This document shows, piece by piece, positions 1-11,601 of a DNA stretch of 64,000 bases (within the stretch, counting starts at the first letter, position 1; each line of letters opens with the position of its first letter). The DNA lies in the NCBI GenBank assembly GCA_019914995.1, contig CM034126.1, positions 14,451,001 through 14,515,000 of the forward strand. Reading direction: 5' to 3'. Origin of the DNA: Acanthochlamys bracteata (Eukaryota; Streptophyta; Magnoliopsida; Pandanales; Velloziaceae). The translations under genes were made by a program, and so were the position numbers. Under the pieces are notes generated by a model. That model was not told the DNA's origin. It did not search any database and worked only from the letters and a program-made list of their open reading frames with translations.

Positions 1-1908
1 CGCGATCGAAGACTCGGTGAAGCCCTCCATGCTTCAGCTGTTGTTCTTGGAATTATACCCACAGATGTTTATTCTTCCAACGCTCTCATGAACTTGTACT
101 GCAAGACAAGTGATTATGCAGAACAGACGTTTGTTGAAATACCTCATAGGGAAACATTGGTTTTTGATCGCTTGATTGTTTCCGGTGACAGTCAATATGC
201 TCCCAACGTGCCAATTAAAGTATTTTCTACGAAGAAAATGGTTCAGACTCTTAGTTACTCAGAATTTCAACAACATAGTTGTTCTGGTGTCATTACTCGG
301 AAGACGAGGGATGTAGTGAAGGAAGTCTCCTGCATGGAGAGTGTGAGCAAGGTGTTTGATGAAATGCCTGATCGAGATTGTGTCTCGTGGAATACTGTAA
401 TTGCAGGGCTTGCAGAGAATGGAATGTACAAGGAAGCTTTGAGAATGTTGAGAAAGATGTGCCTGGCAGGCTTGACCCCGGATTCGTTTACCCTTTCTAG
501 TGTTCTTCCTATATTTGCAGAGTATGTTGACGTTCAGAAAGGGATGGAGATACATGCCTATGCAATCCGTCATATGTTTGATCATGATGTATTTATAGGG
601 AGTAGCTTGGTGGACATGTATGCAAAGTGCACCAGAGTGGATTATTCACGCCGAATCTTCTATTTGTTGCCCCAACCTGATGCTGTGACATGGAATTCTA
701 TAATAGCTGGCTCTGTACAAAATGGACTATTCAATGAGGGCCTGAAACTGTTTCGAGATATGTTTCTTTTCAAAGTGGATCCGATGCCTGTAGCATTCTC
801 TAGTATTATGCCTGCATGTGCTCACCTGACAACTCTACATCTGGGTAAGCAGATCCATGGATATGTTGTCAGATGTGGGTTTGATGATAATGTTTTTGTT
901 ACTAGTTCATTGGTTGACATGTATGCCAAATGTGGAAACATAAGAACTGCCAGGTGTATCTTTGATACAATTCAATCGCTGGACATGGTTTCATGGACGG
1001 CCATGATTATGGGCTATGCCCTGCATGGTCCTGCTGAGGAGGCTCTTGTATTATTTGAAAGAATGGAAGAACAGAACGGAAACCCAAATTATGTGGCATT
1101 TGTGGCAGTTTTAACTGCATGCAGCCATGCCGGATTGGTGGATGAAGCTTGGAGTTACTTCAACAGCATGACCAGGGATTACCAAATTGTTCCCTGTCTG
1201 GAGCATTACGCAGCTATGGCTGACCTTCTTGGTCGTGCTGGGAGGTTGGATGAGGCCTTTGATTTTGTATCCACCATGCATATTAAACCAACTGTCAGTG
1301 TGTGGTCCACATTACTAGGCGCATGCAGAGTTCATAAAAATCCTGATATTGCTGAGAAAGTTTCTCATAGAATCTTTGAACTTGAACCAGATGATATGGG
1401 GTCTCATGTGGTTATGTGCAATATATATTCAGCTGCTGGAAGATGGAAGGATGCTGCTAGACTGAGGGTAACAATGAGGACCAAGGGAATAAGAAAACAA
1501 CCAGCTTGCAGCTGGATTGAGGTACGTAGTCAGGTGCATGCATTTGTGGCGCATGACAAGTCGCATCCATATTATGAAGAAATAATTAAAGCACTAGACG
1601 TCCTAATGGAGCAAATGGAGCGAGAAGGGTATGCTGTCAACACAGAGGATGTGCTCCATGATGTAGAGGAAGAGCAAAAACGGTATCTTTTATGCGGTCA
1701 TAGTGAGAGGCTTGCAATAGCATTTGGGATCATAAGTACTCCACCAGAAACTAGCATCCGAGTAATAAAGAACCTTCGAGTATGCATGGACTGCCACACA
1801 GCTACAAAATTCATATCTAGAATTGTTGGTAGAGAGATAGTGGTGAGGGATTCGAACCGCTTCCATCACTTCAAGGACGGAACTTGTTCATGTGGGGACT
1901 ACTGGTAG
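1..1908 (+). CDS. PLS-class pentatricopeptide repeat protein with DYW domain (5' end outside window)
   Basis: The reading frame is open from base 1 to a TAG at 1906-1908, giving 635 residues. The first in-frame ATG is at 88, but codons 1-29 already read as good PPR sequence (GEALHASAVVLG, then DVYSSNALMNLYCK), so the true start lies left of the window. PLS-type repeats fill most of the protein (e.g. VSWNTVIAGLAENG, SLVDMYAKCGNI). They are followed by E/E+ motifs (VWSTLLGACRVHKN, ACSWIEV) and a C-terminal DYW domain. That domain shows the deaminase-like HSE (GHSERLAIAFGI), CMDCH and a terminal DYW triplet, the expected zinc-binding signature. DYW proteins act in mitochondria or plastids in C-to-U RNA editing. 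From memory the repeat text resembles Arabidopsis At3g23330; the RNA target cannot be told. No intron is visible. The targeting peptide would lie off-window. Confidence 0.95.
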   Translation, partial: RDRRLGEALHASAVVLGIIPTDVYSSNALMNLYCKTSDYAEQTFVEIPHRETLVFDRLIVSGDSQYAPNVPIKVFSTKKMVQTLSYSEFQQHSCSGVITRKTRDVVKEVSCMESVSKVFDEMPDRDCVSWNTVIAGLAENGMYKEALRMLRKMCLAGLTPDSFTLSSVLPIFAEYVDVQKGMEIHAYAIRHMFDHDVFIGSSLVDMYAKCTRVDYSRRIFYLLPQPDAVTWNSIIAGSVQNGLFNEGLKLFRDMFLFKVDPMPVAFSSIMPACAHLTTLHLGKQIHGYVVRCGFDDNVFVTSSLVDMYAKCGNIRTARCIFDTIQSLDMVSWTAMIMGYALHGPAEEALVLFERMEEQNGNPNYVAFVAVLTACSHAGLVDEAWSYFNSMTRDYQIVPCLEHYAAMADLLGRAGRLDEAFDFVSTMHIKPTVSVWSTLLGACRVHKNPDIAEKVSHRIFELEPDDMGSHVVMCNIYSAAGRWKDAARLRVTMRTKGIRKQPACSWIEVRSQVHAFVAHDKSHPYYEEIIKALDVLMEQMEREGYAVNTEDVLHDVEEEQKRYLLCGHSERLAIAFGIISTPPETSIRVIKNLRVCMDCHTATKFISRIVGREIVVRDSNRFHHFKDGTCSCGDYW

Positions 1909-3480
1909 CCTTCAAGTGAAGCATTCTCCCATCTTTTACCACAAAGATGCATTAACATTGCTCCTTTGGAGTGTAGGAGGACCTGGATAAAAGAAAAATT
2001 ATCAAGCCATCGCTTGGAGAGCAGACAAATTGGTTGTTCTGGAGTGCAGCAATCATAGAAGCAAAGGACAATATATATGAGGAAGCAGATTCCATTCCCG
2101 AAAGGCTCCATAAGTTGCAGGTTCATGGAATTCTTGGAGGTATACAGGCTGACACCACCCTCTCCGCAAAGACGGACCCTCCCAAGACTCCAACCTTGCA
2201 GTTAAACATGTTTTGTGAAATGCTTAGCCTCAATCAACAATACCGGATTCCCATGGCGCTGGACGTAAGGCTGAAACAGTCCGTTGCAAGAGAAAAAACA
2301 TGGGGTGGTAGGCTGTCAGAGATGGATATAAGAAGCTTTTGAGGGTGCCTTCATGCAAGTGCCTTCAAGCAAGTTCTACTAAAGGTGTGTTTCAAATACG
2401 CGTAACTAAGTTTCGTAAAACTGAATTTTATGAAAATAAAATTCGTTAAGAAGTAGAGTTCGGTAAAGGCAGAGTTTGGAGTGATATTTGAAACAAATAA
2501 AATAAAATTTGAAGTTAAATTTTGATAGAAGTAAAGTTCGGTGTGAAAGTAAAAATAGAGTTCGTAATGATAATTAAATACGTAAAATTGCTGAACTCAA
2601 AATCTGAAAAGAGAAGGTAAAATTCGGTGTATTTGAAATAAGCTCTAAAAATGTGTTTTAATTAGTATGATATGAGTTTGGTAAAATTGAGCTCGATAAA
2701 AAATAAATTATAAATGAATTCGAGTTAAAGTGAAACGTAAATGAGTTCGAATTCAAATCTGTAAAGAGCAAAGAGTATGTAGGAGTTCTTTCATCACATT
2801 AGAAGTCCTGATCTGTAAGTTCGAGAAGCTTTATTATTTAAAAATTTTCGCTGTGAACATTGCAACATACTGAATATTATTTTCTAAAAACATTTTATAC
2901 TAACAATAAGAGTTCTCATACTTATAAAATTCTGATAAGAGTCTAGTATTCAATCTAAACTATATAGTAGTTAAGAAAAATATTTAATTGAAAAGATAGG
3001 TATGAAATTTAAAATATGTGTACAGTTTTATCTATACAAAATATACTTGTGATAAGAATAACGTTATATTTTCAAAAGCTTATCAATTTTTGTTAGCTTT
3101 ATCTTTTTTGGTTTTTCTTCTGAAACTCTACTTTAGACTCCTTTCCTATTTTTTCCAAATTTCTATTATTTTAACCTTTCTACGCAACCCGTGGAGGGAC
3201 CATCGATCAACCATAACGCACCCTCAAAGCATGTTTAAATTACATGAAATTTCACTTTTTTATTTTAAATATTAAGTTTTATTATCTCAAATATTTAATT
3301 ATTATTAATTTTAATTTTATATTAAATTTTATTTTTATAAAAAAATTATTCTAAATAATCTTATATATTTCATTCATCATGTTAAATTTTATTTTAAGCA
3401 AATTTTATTTTACAAAAAGTTATTTATAAAATTCAATTATGTGATTAAAATACGTTCTTTAATCACACACATCTACTAGT
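1909..3480. other. 3' flank of the PPR gene and AT-rich intergenic DNA
   Basis: This stretch begins with the probable 3' UTR of the PPR gene. A 102-codon open frame at 2034-2342 has no recognisable domain and no coding support. From about 2380 the DNA becomes very AT-rich with reiterated GTTCGGT/AATTCG-like words, then plain A/T-rich sequence to about 3470. I see no gene in it. Confidence 0.5.
2383..2760. repeat. degenerate AT-rich repeat with reiterated GTTCG words, possible old MITE
   Basis: Variants of (A)GTTCGGTAAA, AATTCGGTG and GAGTTCG recur about ten times. Near the left end is TTTCAAATACGC (2388-2399) and near 2629-2642 is GTGTATTTGAAAT, an approximate inverted counterpart, as if these were eroded terminal inverted repeats. 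No target duplication or clean boundary is seen, so the class is a guess. Confidence 0.3.
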
Positions 3481-3864
3481 ACCTCCTGTTCGCACGATGC
3501 GGTCGTTTTCGCTAGCCACCGTCCAACTCCTCGAGATATTGCATCCATCACCGCTTAGCACGAATCTCGAAGCATTTTAATCTCTCTCTACCGTTCCCTG
3601 TTCTTTGGTTCTGTTATATTGCCCTTCCTTTTCTCTCTCATTCTCTCGCGCTCTCCTTCGAAGAAGATTCAATTCAGTTCAAATTAATCAATTCGATCTA
3701 GCTAGGTTTTCGAAAACGAAAATCGGATTGGGTTCTTGTGATTGGAGAGATCTAAGCTAGTTAGGGATTTCATTTTTTTATTGTTAATCGGAGTTTTTTT
3801 ATTTGAAAAGCTTCTGTACAGAATTGGATTAGATTTTGGGTGGGAATTGGGTTTCTTTTGCTCG
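3481..3864 (+). promoter_or_regulatory. probable promoter and 5' UTR of the PP2A B'' gene
   Basis: The DNA changes here from A/T-rich to mixed composition. A pyrimidine-rich stretch at about 3580-3660 (TTTTCTCTCTCATTCTCTCG) is typical of plant core promoters and leaders. An ATG at 3742 lies in the same frame as the chosen start at 3865 and is discussed under findings. No convincing TATA box was found. Confidence 0.45.
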
Positions 3865-6800
3865 ATGGATGTCGATGTGGTGGAAGAGAGGAAGGATGAC
3901 GTGGCAGCTCTGGACCCGGAATTGCTGCAGTTGCCGGAGCTCCCACCGACGGCGATCAAGGAAAACCCCGTCATTGCTGAACATCTCTACTCACAGTGGC
4001 TCTCCCTCCCTGACACCTTGAAATTGGTAATGATTTCTCCTATTTTTTTTTTTTTTTTGTAGCGTTCTTTCCGCGAAATGTGATGATTGATTGATCGAAT
4101 GAGTGGCACGTTACCACATGTTATTATTTCTTTGTTTTTTCTGCTAAATTGTACCACAAGTTATTGATTTTATGAATATTATTGGTGAAAGTCTGCAAAA
4201 CTTGAACATCATTTCTCTTAATTATGAAAACTGTAGTATGCGATCATCTTTTGTGCGCTTCTCCAAAATTTTTTGTTTCTCAACTTTTGTTTATGTTCTT
4301 TGAACATTTTTCTGGCAAATCCAAATGATAGCCTTAAAAGTGAAGTATCAGAAGTTGACAAAATTGAGGTTTTATATGTTGATCTTTAGCTTGCTAGCAG
4401 TCAAACTTGCTCCTTAAAGCTGCTGCTGAGCAGTTTATACCTTGTGGGAGAATTCCTCCATTTAACTGGGCTCCTTTTATCTACGTCTAACTCAAAATCA
4501 AGTGGTTTTGCACATTGTGCACCTCAGTGAAAGACATTTTTGTCTTTTCTAATTAATTTGGATGTCCATGGCTTTTTCAACGGGAACGAGCGTGCTTGCT
4601 TGTCTTGCCTTATATTTATGGAAGAATATGAGAATATACTTTGTGGAAGGCTACTAAATGGCTGAGGGCCCTGTTTAGGCTTTCCTGGGCTGCAATCTAG
4701 GGTTAACTAAATGACTAGAGTTTTAAGTCCACTAAAATGTGGATTGTAATTATGATTTAAAAAAAACTTTTAGTATACCATCTCTTAGTACTTATTTATA
4801 GTTCATTCTTTGAATTGTGTTCGTCAGAGTTTACATCTATAGCTTTTTGAGTGGGTGGTGTTTTTTTTGTATTTGATCAGTTGAGATCTTGTTTACTGAT
4901 GGGTAAAGAGGCCTATTCATTTACTTTTTAGAAGGTTATCAACCCATTCATATTTTATCAACGTGTTGATCTTATGAGATTAGGAATGATGCTACTGAGT
5001 TAGATCATTGTTATACAAGCACTAGCTGACAGATTTCTCAGGTATGCAATAGTAGTTGCATGGAAGGTTCTTATTCTACTTCCAAAAGTGTGCTTCTTTC
5101 AATTTGTGTATCATTCATTTTGGACCTTTTCTTTTGTCTTTATCTGCTTCCTGTTGTTTCCAAAGCATGTGTTACTGTGTTATCTGTTAGGAGAAGTAGC
5201 AGGAGAAAAGATGCAAACAAAACCTTTGCATCTAGATAAAGCTGCATTTAGATCAGATGTTGATTCAGAAGTGCTACTCTCGTGAAGTTTATCCCTCTGC
5301 TCATTGGCAAACACGCTCTTAAGTGGAACTTACTATTTACATTTTCATGTAGGTGAAATCTTTAGTTGATGATGCTAAAATAGGCGTTTTATCAAGTACT
5401 ACAAGCAGCAGTGGCAGTTCAAGTGCTGCTGCCGGCAATTCACTGCCTTCCATGTTTCCTTCTGGCAGCACCCCACCCTTGTCTCCGAGAAGTGCTTCTG
5501 GATCTCCTCGTGGTGTAAAGCGCAGTACGGGAATTGGACCATCATCATTACGGTCCCCATTGAAAGTGGTTAGTGAGCCGGTCAGAGAAGTTATACCTCA
5601 GGTATTGATGAGGGTGATGAAGGAGCCATTATTGAATTATTGTGTGTAACATTAGTTTCTGCATTTCGTGTTACTAGCTCTATCTTAACTAATGCCTGAT
5701 GCGCCTGCAGTTCTATTTCCAAAATGGCCGTCCGCCTCCAAGAGAAATTAAAGAACGGTGCCTTTCTAGGATTGACCATCTCTTTTTCAGCTATTTGGAT
5801 GGACTACAAGCTCAAGGTTTTTAAGTTACCTGTGGTTAATTTTGTTGCTCTTTGTGCCTCTTTTTTTAAGAAGACAAATTTCTACTGTGTCAACCAGATT
5901 TTAAAGCTGTGACAAAGGACATCTGCAATCTGCCATCATTTTTTTCCACTGTTTTGTTTAGAAAGATTGATGAGGATTGCATCGGAATGGTAACAAGGTA
6001 TGCAAGCAGCTTGAAGAAAAGTGCCATCTGTAGCAATAATTTCTTCATGCTTATCATGGTTTTTGCAGCTCCTTTGCTGTGATGTTGCTTGTGGCTTTTT
6101 TTTCTGCATTGTGATTCTCTGTCTAACCTCACCTTGTAAGAGGCTAGCCATTTTGGCCAATGCCAAGTTAAATTTCAATGCTTTTAGTCTGAACAAGTGA
6201 AAAAGTTGAAGCCATAAGCGAATGTAGAAGTTGTAAGATTGTTAGTTGTTCCTTTCCAATAACTGAGATGTGTTGGATTCACTTAACTTTCAAAAGCATT
6301 AAGCCAATATAAGATAGCATTGAAAATTTTCCTGTCACATGATTTTAGAGAAATGAGCATAGTGTACTCAATGAGATGGTTGTTTCTTTCTTTATGTTTT
6401 TATTTATGGCCATTACTATCTTTAAGTCTTACTAACTAAACAAAGGAAGATATAGAGACTCAGTCCTTGCTCAGTAAAGGAAGGAGAGAGCTCAGCCCTT
6501 GATCCATACCCAGGTCTTGATATAGTGGACACATAGTCAGCCAAACCAGCACCAGCACTACCTAGATGGCCATCTGCTTGGTATCCAAGCCAGTATTTTG
6601 TGCTAAAGAGTAGGAGCTATCCAATAGATTCATTAACCTCAAAGGCTGGGGGTAAATTTTGGCCTTCGTCAATGCTTGAGCCAGAGCCAACAAACTATGA
6701 TCCTGGCCAAGGCCGTAGTGTGGGTCAGGGAAGATCCAGAAAGGCTAAAGCTAATCCGCAAGGTCAAGGTCAAGCTTTAGGCTCAATACAAGCCAAGTCC

Positions 6801-9800
6801 TAGGCAAGTTGAAGTCAATAGGTGTCCGGTTTCCCATGATGGTCAAAATCATCTGCGGAAGCTATTTAAGTGAAAGTTAGGACCCATGGGTCCACGATAC
6901 GCCTCTTGTAAGGCTGAAAACAAGCTAGATACCGTTTCTAGCTCGATGTGAAGAGTAGGAAGGCCTCCCATAGGATGATTGGCTTCGGACCAAGAGTTAT
7001 GATACCATTAATTAGAGGTTGACCACTTAGCAAGTAGAGGTTGACATCCTAAGAGGTCCATCTCTGTGACACGCCCTCACCTCCAACATTGTGTTAGTTG
7101 CGGCCTTCTAGCCTCATTCTATGACGTAGAGGCTTTAGTTAGACCTTTCTGAGGTAAGTATAGCTGGAGCTTTAGTCCATTCTTCTTTTTCTGGCATTGG
7201 GAATTTGTAGTGATTGAGTATCCTATTAATTGTAGTCCATTCACATTGATAACTATGTGAATCAAAGGATGTTCAAGCCAGTATGTGATTGCCTGATTCA
7301 ATTGTTTTGGGACGACTAACTGAGAAATATTGACCTTATTATTTATAATTTCATTCAGGTGAAATCTTTACTTGATCATGCAATTGACATCCGTCTCCAT
7401 TCTATTACTTAAGTGGATGTTAAGACCTTCAGAAGAGCATCCTTTATATCTGTCTCTATTCTTATATACTTATTATCGCGGTTTATACTGTGAGCTCCAA
7501 TATGTTTATTTAAGAAATAATCCTTAGGTTTATAATGCTTAGCTCCTAAGGTAGTTTTGAAAGTAAATGGAAGTATTTTGTGAGGGTCTGTTTCTGTGGA
7601 ATATGTCATTGAACTTGCCATTCATTGCTGGATATTGAGGAAGAGTTTTAAAGCGTCTTAGCCAAATAAGCGGTGTTAAGCTTGGATACATCTTTAGAAG
7701 CACAATCTGTTTTTTTCCCCCTTCGTTTTTTTGGAAAAGTACAAAAAAACTTAATGTAGAAATTATTTTAGAGCATTAAGGTATTTTTTATGGTCTCCTT
7801 TCTTACTCGTGATTGCTTCCAGGGATAAATTTGTTGATTATTGGGTCAATAGCAATATGATGACCATGGATACTGCAACCCAGATATTCATGATCTTGAA
7901 GCAACCAGATCGCAAATATCTTACTCAGGTTTGTCTGACCTTGAGTTGTGTTTCTTATACTTGAGCTTCATGATGGTTCTATCTTGCATCCTTTAAGTCT
8001 ATTAATAGATTAGGCCACTTGTGCTTGTTTCTTAAGTTTATTTATCTCACATAATGTGTACAGGAGGACTTTAAACCTATTCTGCGAGAACTTTTGGCAA
8101 CCCATCCTGGTCTGGAGTTTTTGCAAGGCACGCCAGAGTTTCAAGAGAGATATGGTAAGGAAGTTTTAGGAAATCTATCTAACTGAAAACTTCAGTAAAG
8201 TTATTTTTCTCTTAAATTTCTGTCTTTATCTATAGAGTAAATTGTCTGTGTTAGAACGAGGGTTAGACGTCTATAATAAAGGCCCAACAAAAAAAAAAAA
8301 CAAACAAATCTCTGCCATGAAAGGAAATCGAGAACCTGAATTGCGACACATGTACTAAGCCGACGGGGAATCATGGTGTGAATATATTTTGCTTCTTAAA
8401 AGGCCAGTGAAAGCGCCTAAGCAGGAACTAGGCAAAATGAAAGTCCAAATTACGGTATAAATATGGTTGCTCTATTACGGGCCTTTTTTTTCAGAAGAAA
8501 CAAAGCCAAAGAACACCAACGTAAGAATAAGAAGCGAATAGCTTCAAATAAAATAGATAACTCAGATCTACCATAAGAAAGCATTTAGCATTCGATCACT
8601 AAGGATCCAAAACAGTCACAGGTAGAGTAAAACAACTTCAAGAATTGTAAACACAGCAATAAAATAAATGACGACAAATTTACATGGTTCGGCTTTAAGA
8701 GAAAACCTACATCCATGGGAGAGGTGATAAATATTTCACTATTCATATGGAAAATACAAAATATTAGAGCAAAAGAAGAAATCTTGATAAAGCTCCAAAT
8801 AGAATAGCAAAACCTCTCTCTCTCTCTCTCTCTCTCTCTTATAGAGATAAGATTGGAAACAACCAATATAGAAGCCACCGGCTGCACTTCTCCCAAGAAA
8901 ATTCTTCTGAAAGGCTAAAACAGAGAAATAGGGAGTTAAAAAAAAAAAGAGCAGTGAATTTATGCATTTGTTGTTAACTCTCTGCTTTAGTCGTAAGTCC
9001 ATGTTTTGGTCGAGAAGTGGTTGCACAGATAGGTCGCACATGCTAGAACTTGATTGCACGAGGTTGAAATTTAAGGCACAACATAACAGTTTGGCTGCTT
9101 TGGTCAAGAGATTTTGCTTTGTATCCATACTTGGTTTCCTATCATGCTATAGTTATGGAACATGTTTGACTTGTGTCTGAAGTTTTAACAAGAAGGAACT
9201 TTCTTATGTGGTTCCCAGAGAAAATAGTTCTTATGTCATAAACTTCTTTGTTGTAGTTGCTATATAATCTCTGTAGAATAGATTAAGTGTCAACTAAAAG
9301 GAACTTCGGCATATGCTTTATAACGAACTATATGTCTCATATGTCCTAATCTGTCATTGAGAAAATAGTTATTATGGAATAAACTGTTTATGATTGCTAG
9401 ATCATGTCAGAAGAAGCTTTAGCAAGAAGGGCTTTTCTCGTATTCACAACGTCAACTATAGGTTCCGCACATCTTTGTGTCATCGAAAGTAGTTTCCTTT
9501 CTGTCATATAGTTGTATTACATGATTGCTAAATTTTTTTCTTGTTTTTAATTTTTAAGCATGCCTAATACTGAGCTATTATTTTAGCTCATGCTTGTATC
9601 CATAATCTGTGTCTGCAATTTTTATGCTTATTTTTCTACAAACATCTTTTCCTCAGCTAACCTAATTAAATTTCAACTTTTTCTTTCAGCGGAAACGGTC
9701 ATATACAGGATATTTTACTATGTGAATAGATCTGGGAATGGTCATCTCACCCTCAGGGAGTTAAAACGAAGTAATCTGATTGCTGCAATGCAGCACGCAG

Positions 9801-10788
9801 ATGAGGAAGAGGATATTAACAAAGTCCTAAGGTAAAGTGTAGATGTGGACAATACTATCTGCTTGGTGTTCCTGTGGCTACTATGGTCTGCATAATGAAG
9901 CAAAGGATATACTTGTTATTTTGAGATTATTTACTATCTAAAGATATTGCTATTAAAATATGGAGCCGTCAGCCTGTATATTGATTAAAGATTTCTGAAT
10001 GAACTTTTTGTTGTTGTTATTATGCAGATACTTTTCCTATGAGCATTTCTATGTGATATATTGCAAGTTCTGGGAGCTTGACAGTGATCATGATTTTCTA
10101 ATCGACAAGGAGAATCTCCTCAGATATGGCAATCATGCACTGACTTATAGAATTGTTGATAGAATCTTTTCGCAGGTTTGTATTATAGTTTTCTGTTGTT
10201 TGCTACAATTTGTTCATACTGGATGTTAATATTACATGTTTTTGTGCGATTGCTGGAACTGGTGCAGATTCCAAGGAAGTTTACTAGTAAGGTTGAGGGC
10301 AAAATGGGTTATGAAGATTTTGTTTACTTTATATTGGCAGAAGAGGACAAATCCTCTGAACCAAGCCTAGAATATTGGTATGTTGCTGGTTTTTCTTCAA
10401 GAACATCTACTTACCTGATGTCTTTTGCAGCTGCTTGCATTAACTTTAAATACCAATACTCTTGAGTTAAATACAGTATCTCCAGGATGTTTTTTCCGAC
10501 TGGTTTGCAATGAAGTTTGCACCCTAATTTGATGTCGTAGCTTACTAGTTTTGCATAATGGGAAATTATGTGGGTGAGATTACTTTTAAACCATTTGCTA
10601 TTCCTCAAAGTTCTCTTAAGGATTGGTTCCTTACCCATTGCTTGTTCATCCAATTGTCTCATCCTGGGAAGATACCACTAACTCTTTCGCTTTAGTCACA
10701 GCAGTACGTTGACCATCTTTGTAAATTTCGATAGCAAGAAAAGCAGTCAAAGTTTAGATATCAAATTTTGGCAGCATCCTCAAGAACA

Positions 10789-10849
<61 letters not shown>

Positions 10850-11601
10850 ACAGCCACAGGTTTTGAGTGACATAGAAGATATTGCTTTTTCCCTTGATTC
10901 TTGAAATAACTCTGGAGATCACAAAATCAATTGGATTCATCTGGTTACTGATGTGTTGTCGTACTCTTTATACACTTTTCAGGTTCAAGTGTATTGATCT
11001 TGATGGAAATGGTATATTGACGTCCAATGAAATGCAGTTCTTTTATGAGGAACAGTTGCATCGGATGGAATGCATGGCACAAGAACCTGTCCTGTTTGAG
11101 GATATTCTGTGCCAGATGGTTGATATGATTAGCCCAGAGGTTATCCTGCTGCAAATGTCCTACTTCTTGTAGCTTTTAACTTGCTAAGTAATTTTGATTG
11201 GAAACAAGAGTTTTTCTCTCTTTTTTTTAACATGCAGAACCAGAGTTATTTTATGCTGCGAGACCTAAAGGCTTGCAAGCTTTCAGGAAATGTTTTCAAT
11301 ATACTTTTTAATCTCAATAAGTTCATGGCATTTGAAACTCGTGATCCTTTTCTTATCCGCCAGGTCAGCTCTCATGGTGTTTTATCTCAAAAAATGATTC
11401 TATGTTTACCTTTGTAGATTGATGTAACTTGCTGAGCTTCGATTGTGCAACTATATGCAGGAGCGTGAAAATCCTTCTTTAACAGAGTGGGATCGCTTTG
11501 CTCATAGAGAATATATCCGGCTTTCTATGGAAGAAGATGGTGAAGATGCTTCTAATGGAAGTGGAGATGTTTGGGATGAATCACTCGAGGCTCCCTTTTG
11601 A
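3865..11601 (+). CDS. serine/threonine protein phosphatase 2A regulatory subunit B'' (EF-hand type)
   Basis: Twelve exons join into 545 codons: 3865-4026, 5353-5601, 5711-5816, 5898-5997, 7823-7928, 8064-8154, 9690-9831, 10028-10175, 10268-10377, 10983-11139, 11238-11363, 11461-11601 (TGA). All introns are GT-AG and phases match. The start MDVDVVEER fits plant B'' alpha/beta proteins of about 540 residues; the shorter FASS/TON2 branch (about 480 residues) fits less well. Visible parts: a Ser/Pro-rich linker ([18 protein letters not shown], about residues 92-110), then the conserved core. EF-hand loops lie near residues 283-294 ([10 protein letters not shown]), 335-346 ([11 protein letters not shown]) and 409-420 ([12 protein letters not shown]). 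The subunit recruits the PP2A A/C core to substrates, with calcium tuning binding. Introns 4 and 6 are long and hold repeat debris. Confidence 0.95.
6420..7110 (-). mobile_element. probable LTR-retrotransposon remnant in PP2A B'' intron 4
   Basis: This block is less A/T-rich than the rest of the intron. On the minus strand it contains TGGTATCATAACTCT near 6991-7007. That resembles the TGGTATCAGAGC primer-binding site complementary to initiator tRNA-Met used by many plant LTR elements. CAAGGTCAAGG-type repeats near 6700-6780 add to the foreign look. No paired LTRs, gag or pol could be recognised, so the boundaries are approximate. Confidence 0.35.
8640..8735. mobile_element. dispersed plant repeat fragment in PP2A B'' intron 6
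   Basis: The words ACATGGTTCGGC and CCTACATCCATGGGAGAG, separated by about 15 bases, match a block I know from many dispersed plant retroelement sequences (ACGTGGTTCGGC...CCTACGTCCACGGG). Borders are not visible. The intron around it (8155-9689) may be largely insertion-derived. Confidence 0.35.
8813..8840. repeat. (CT)n microsatellite in PP2A B'' intron 6
   Basis: About 27 bases of uninterrupted CT dinucleotides; a likely length-variable marker. Confidence 0.95.
10794..10844. repeat. long (CT)n microsatellite in PP2A B'' intron 9
   Basis: About 50 bases of perfect TC/CT repeats, ending some 138 bases before the acceptor at 10981-10982. It is the longest perfect microsatellite in the window. 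Confidence 0.97.

Noticed and set aside
259-585. Minus-strand open frame of 108 codons
   Set aside because: Shadow of the DYW-PPR coding sequence on the other strand; no independent support.
2034-2342. Open frame of 102 codons after the DYW gene
   Set aside because: No domain; lies in the likely 3' UTR and has no neighbouring exons that fit.
6600-6803. Open frame with GQGRS/GQGQ repeats
   Set aside because: Lies inside PP2A B'' intron 4 within probable retroelement debris; low-complexity translation only.
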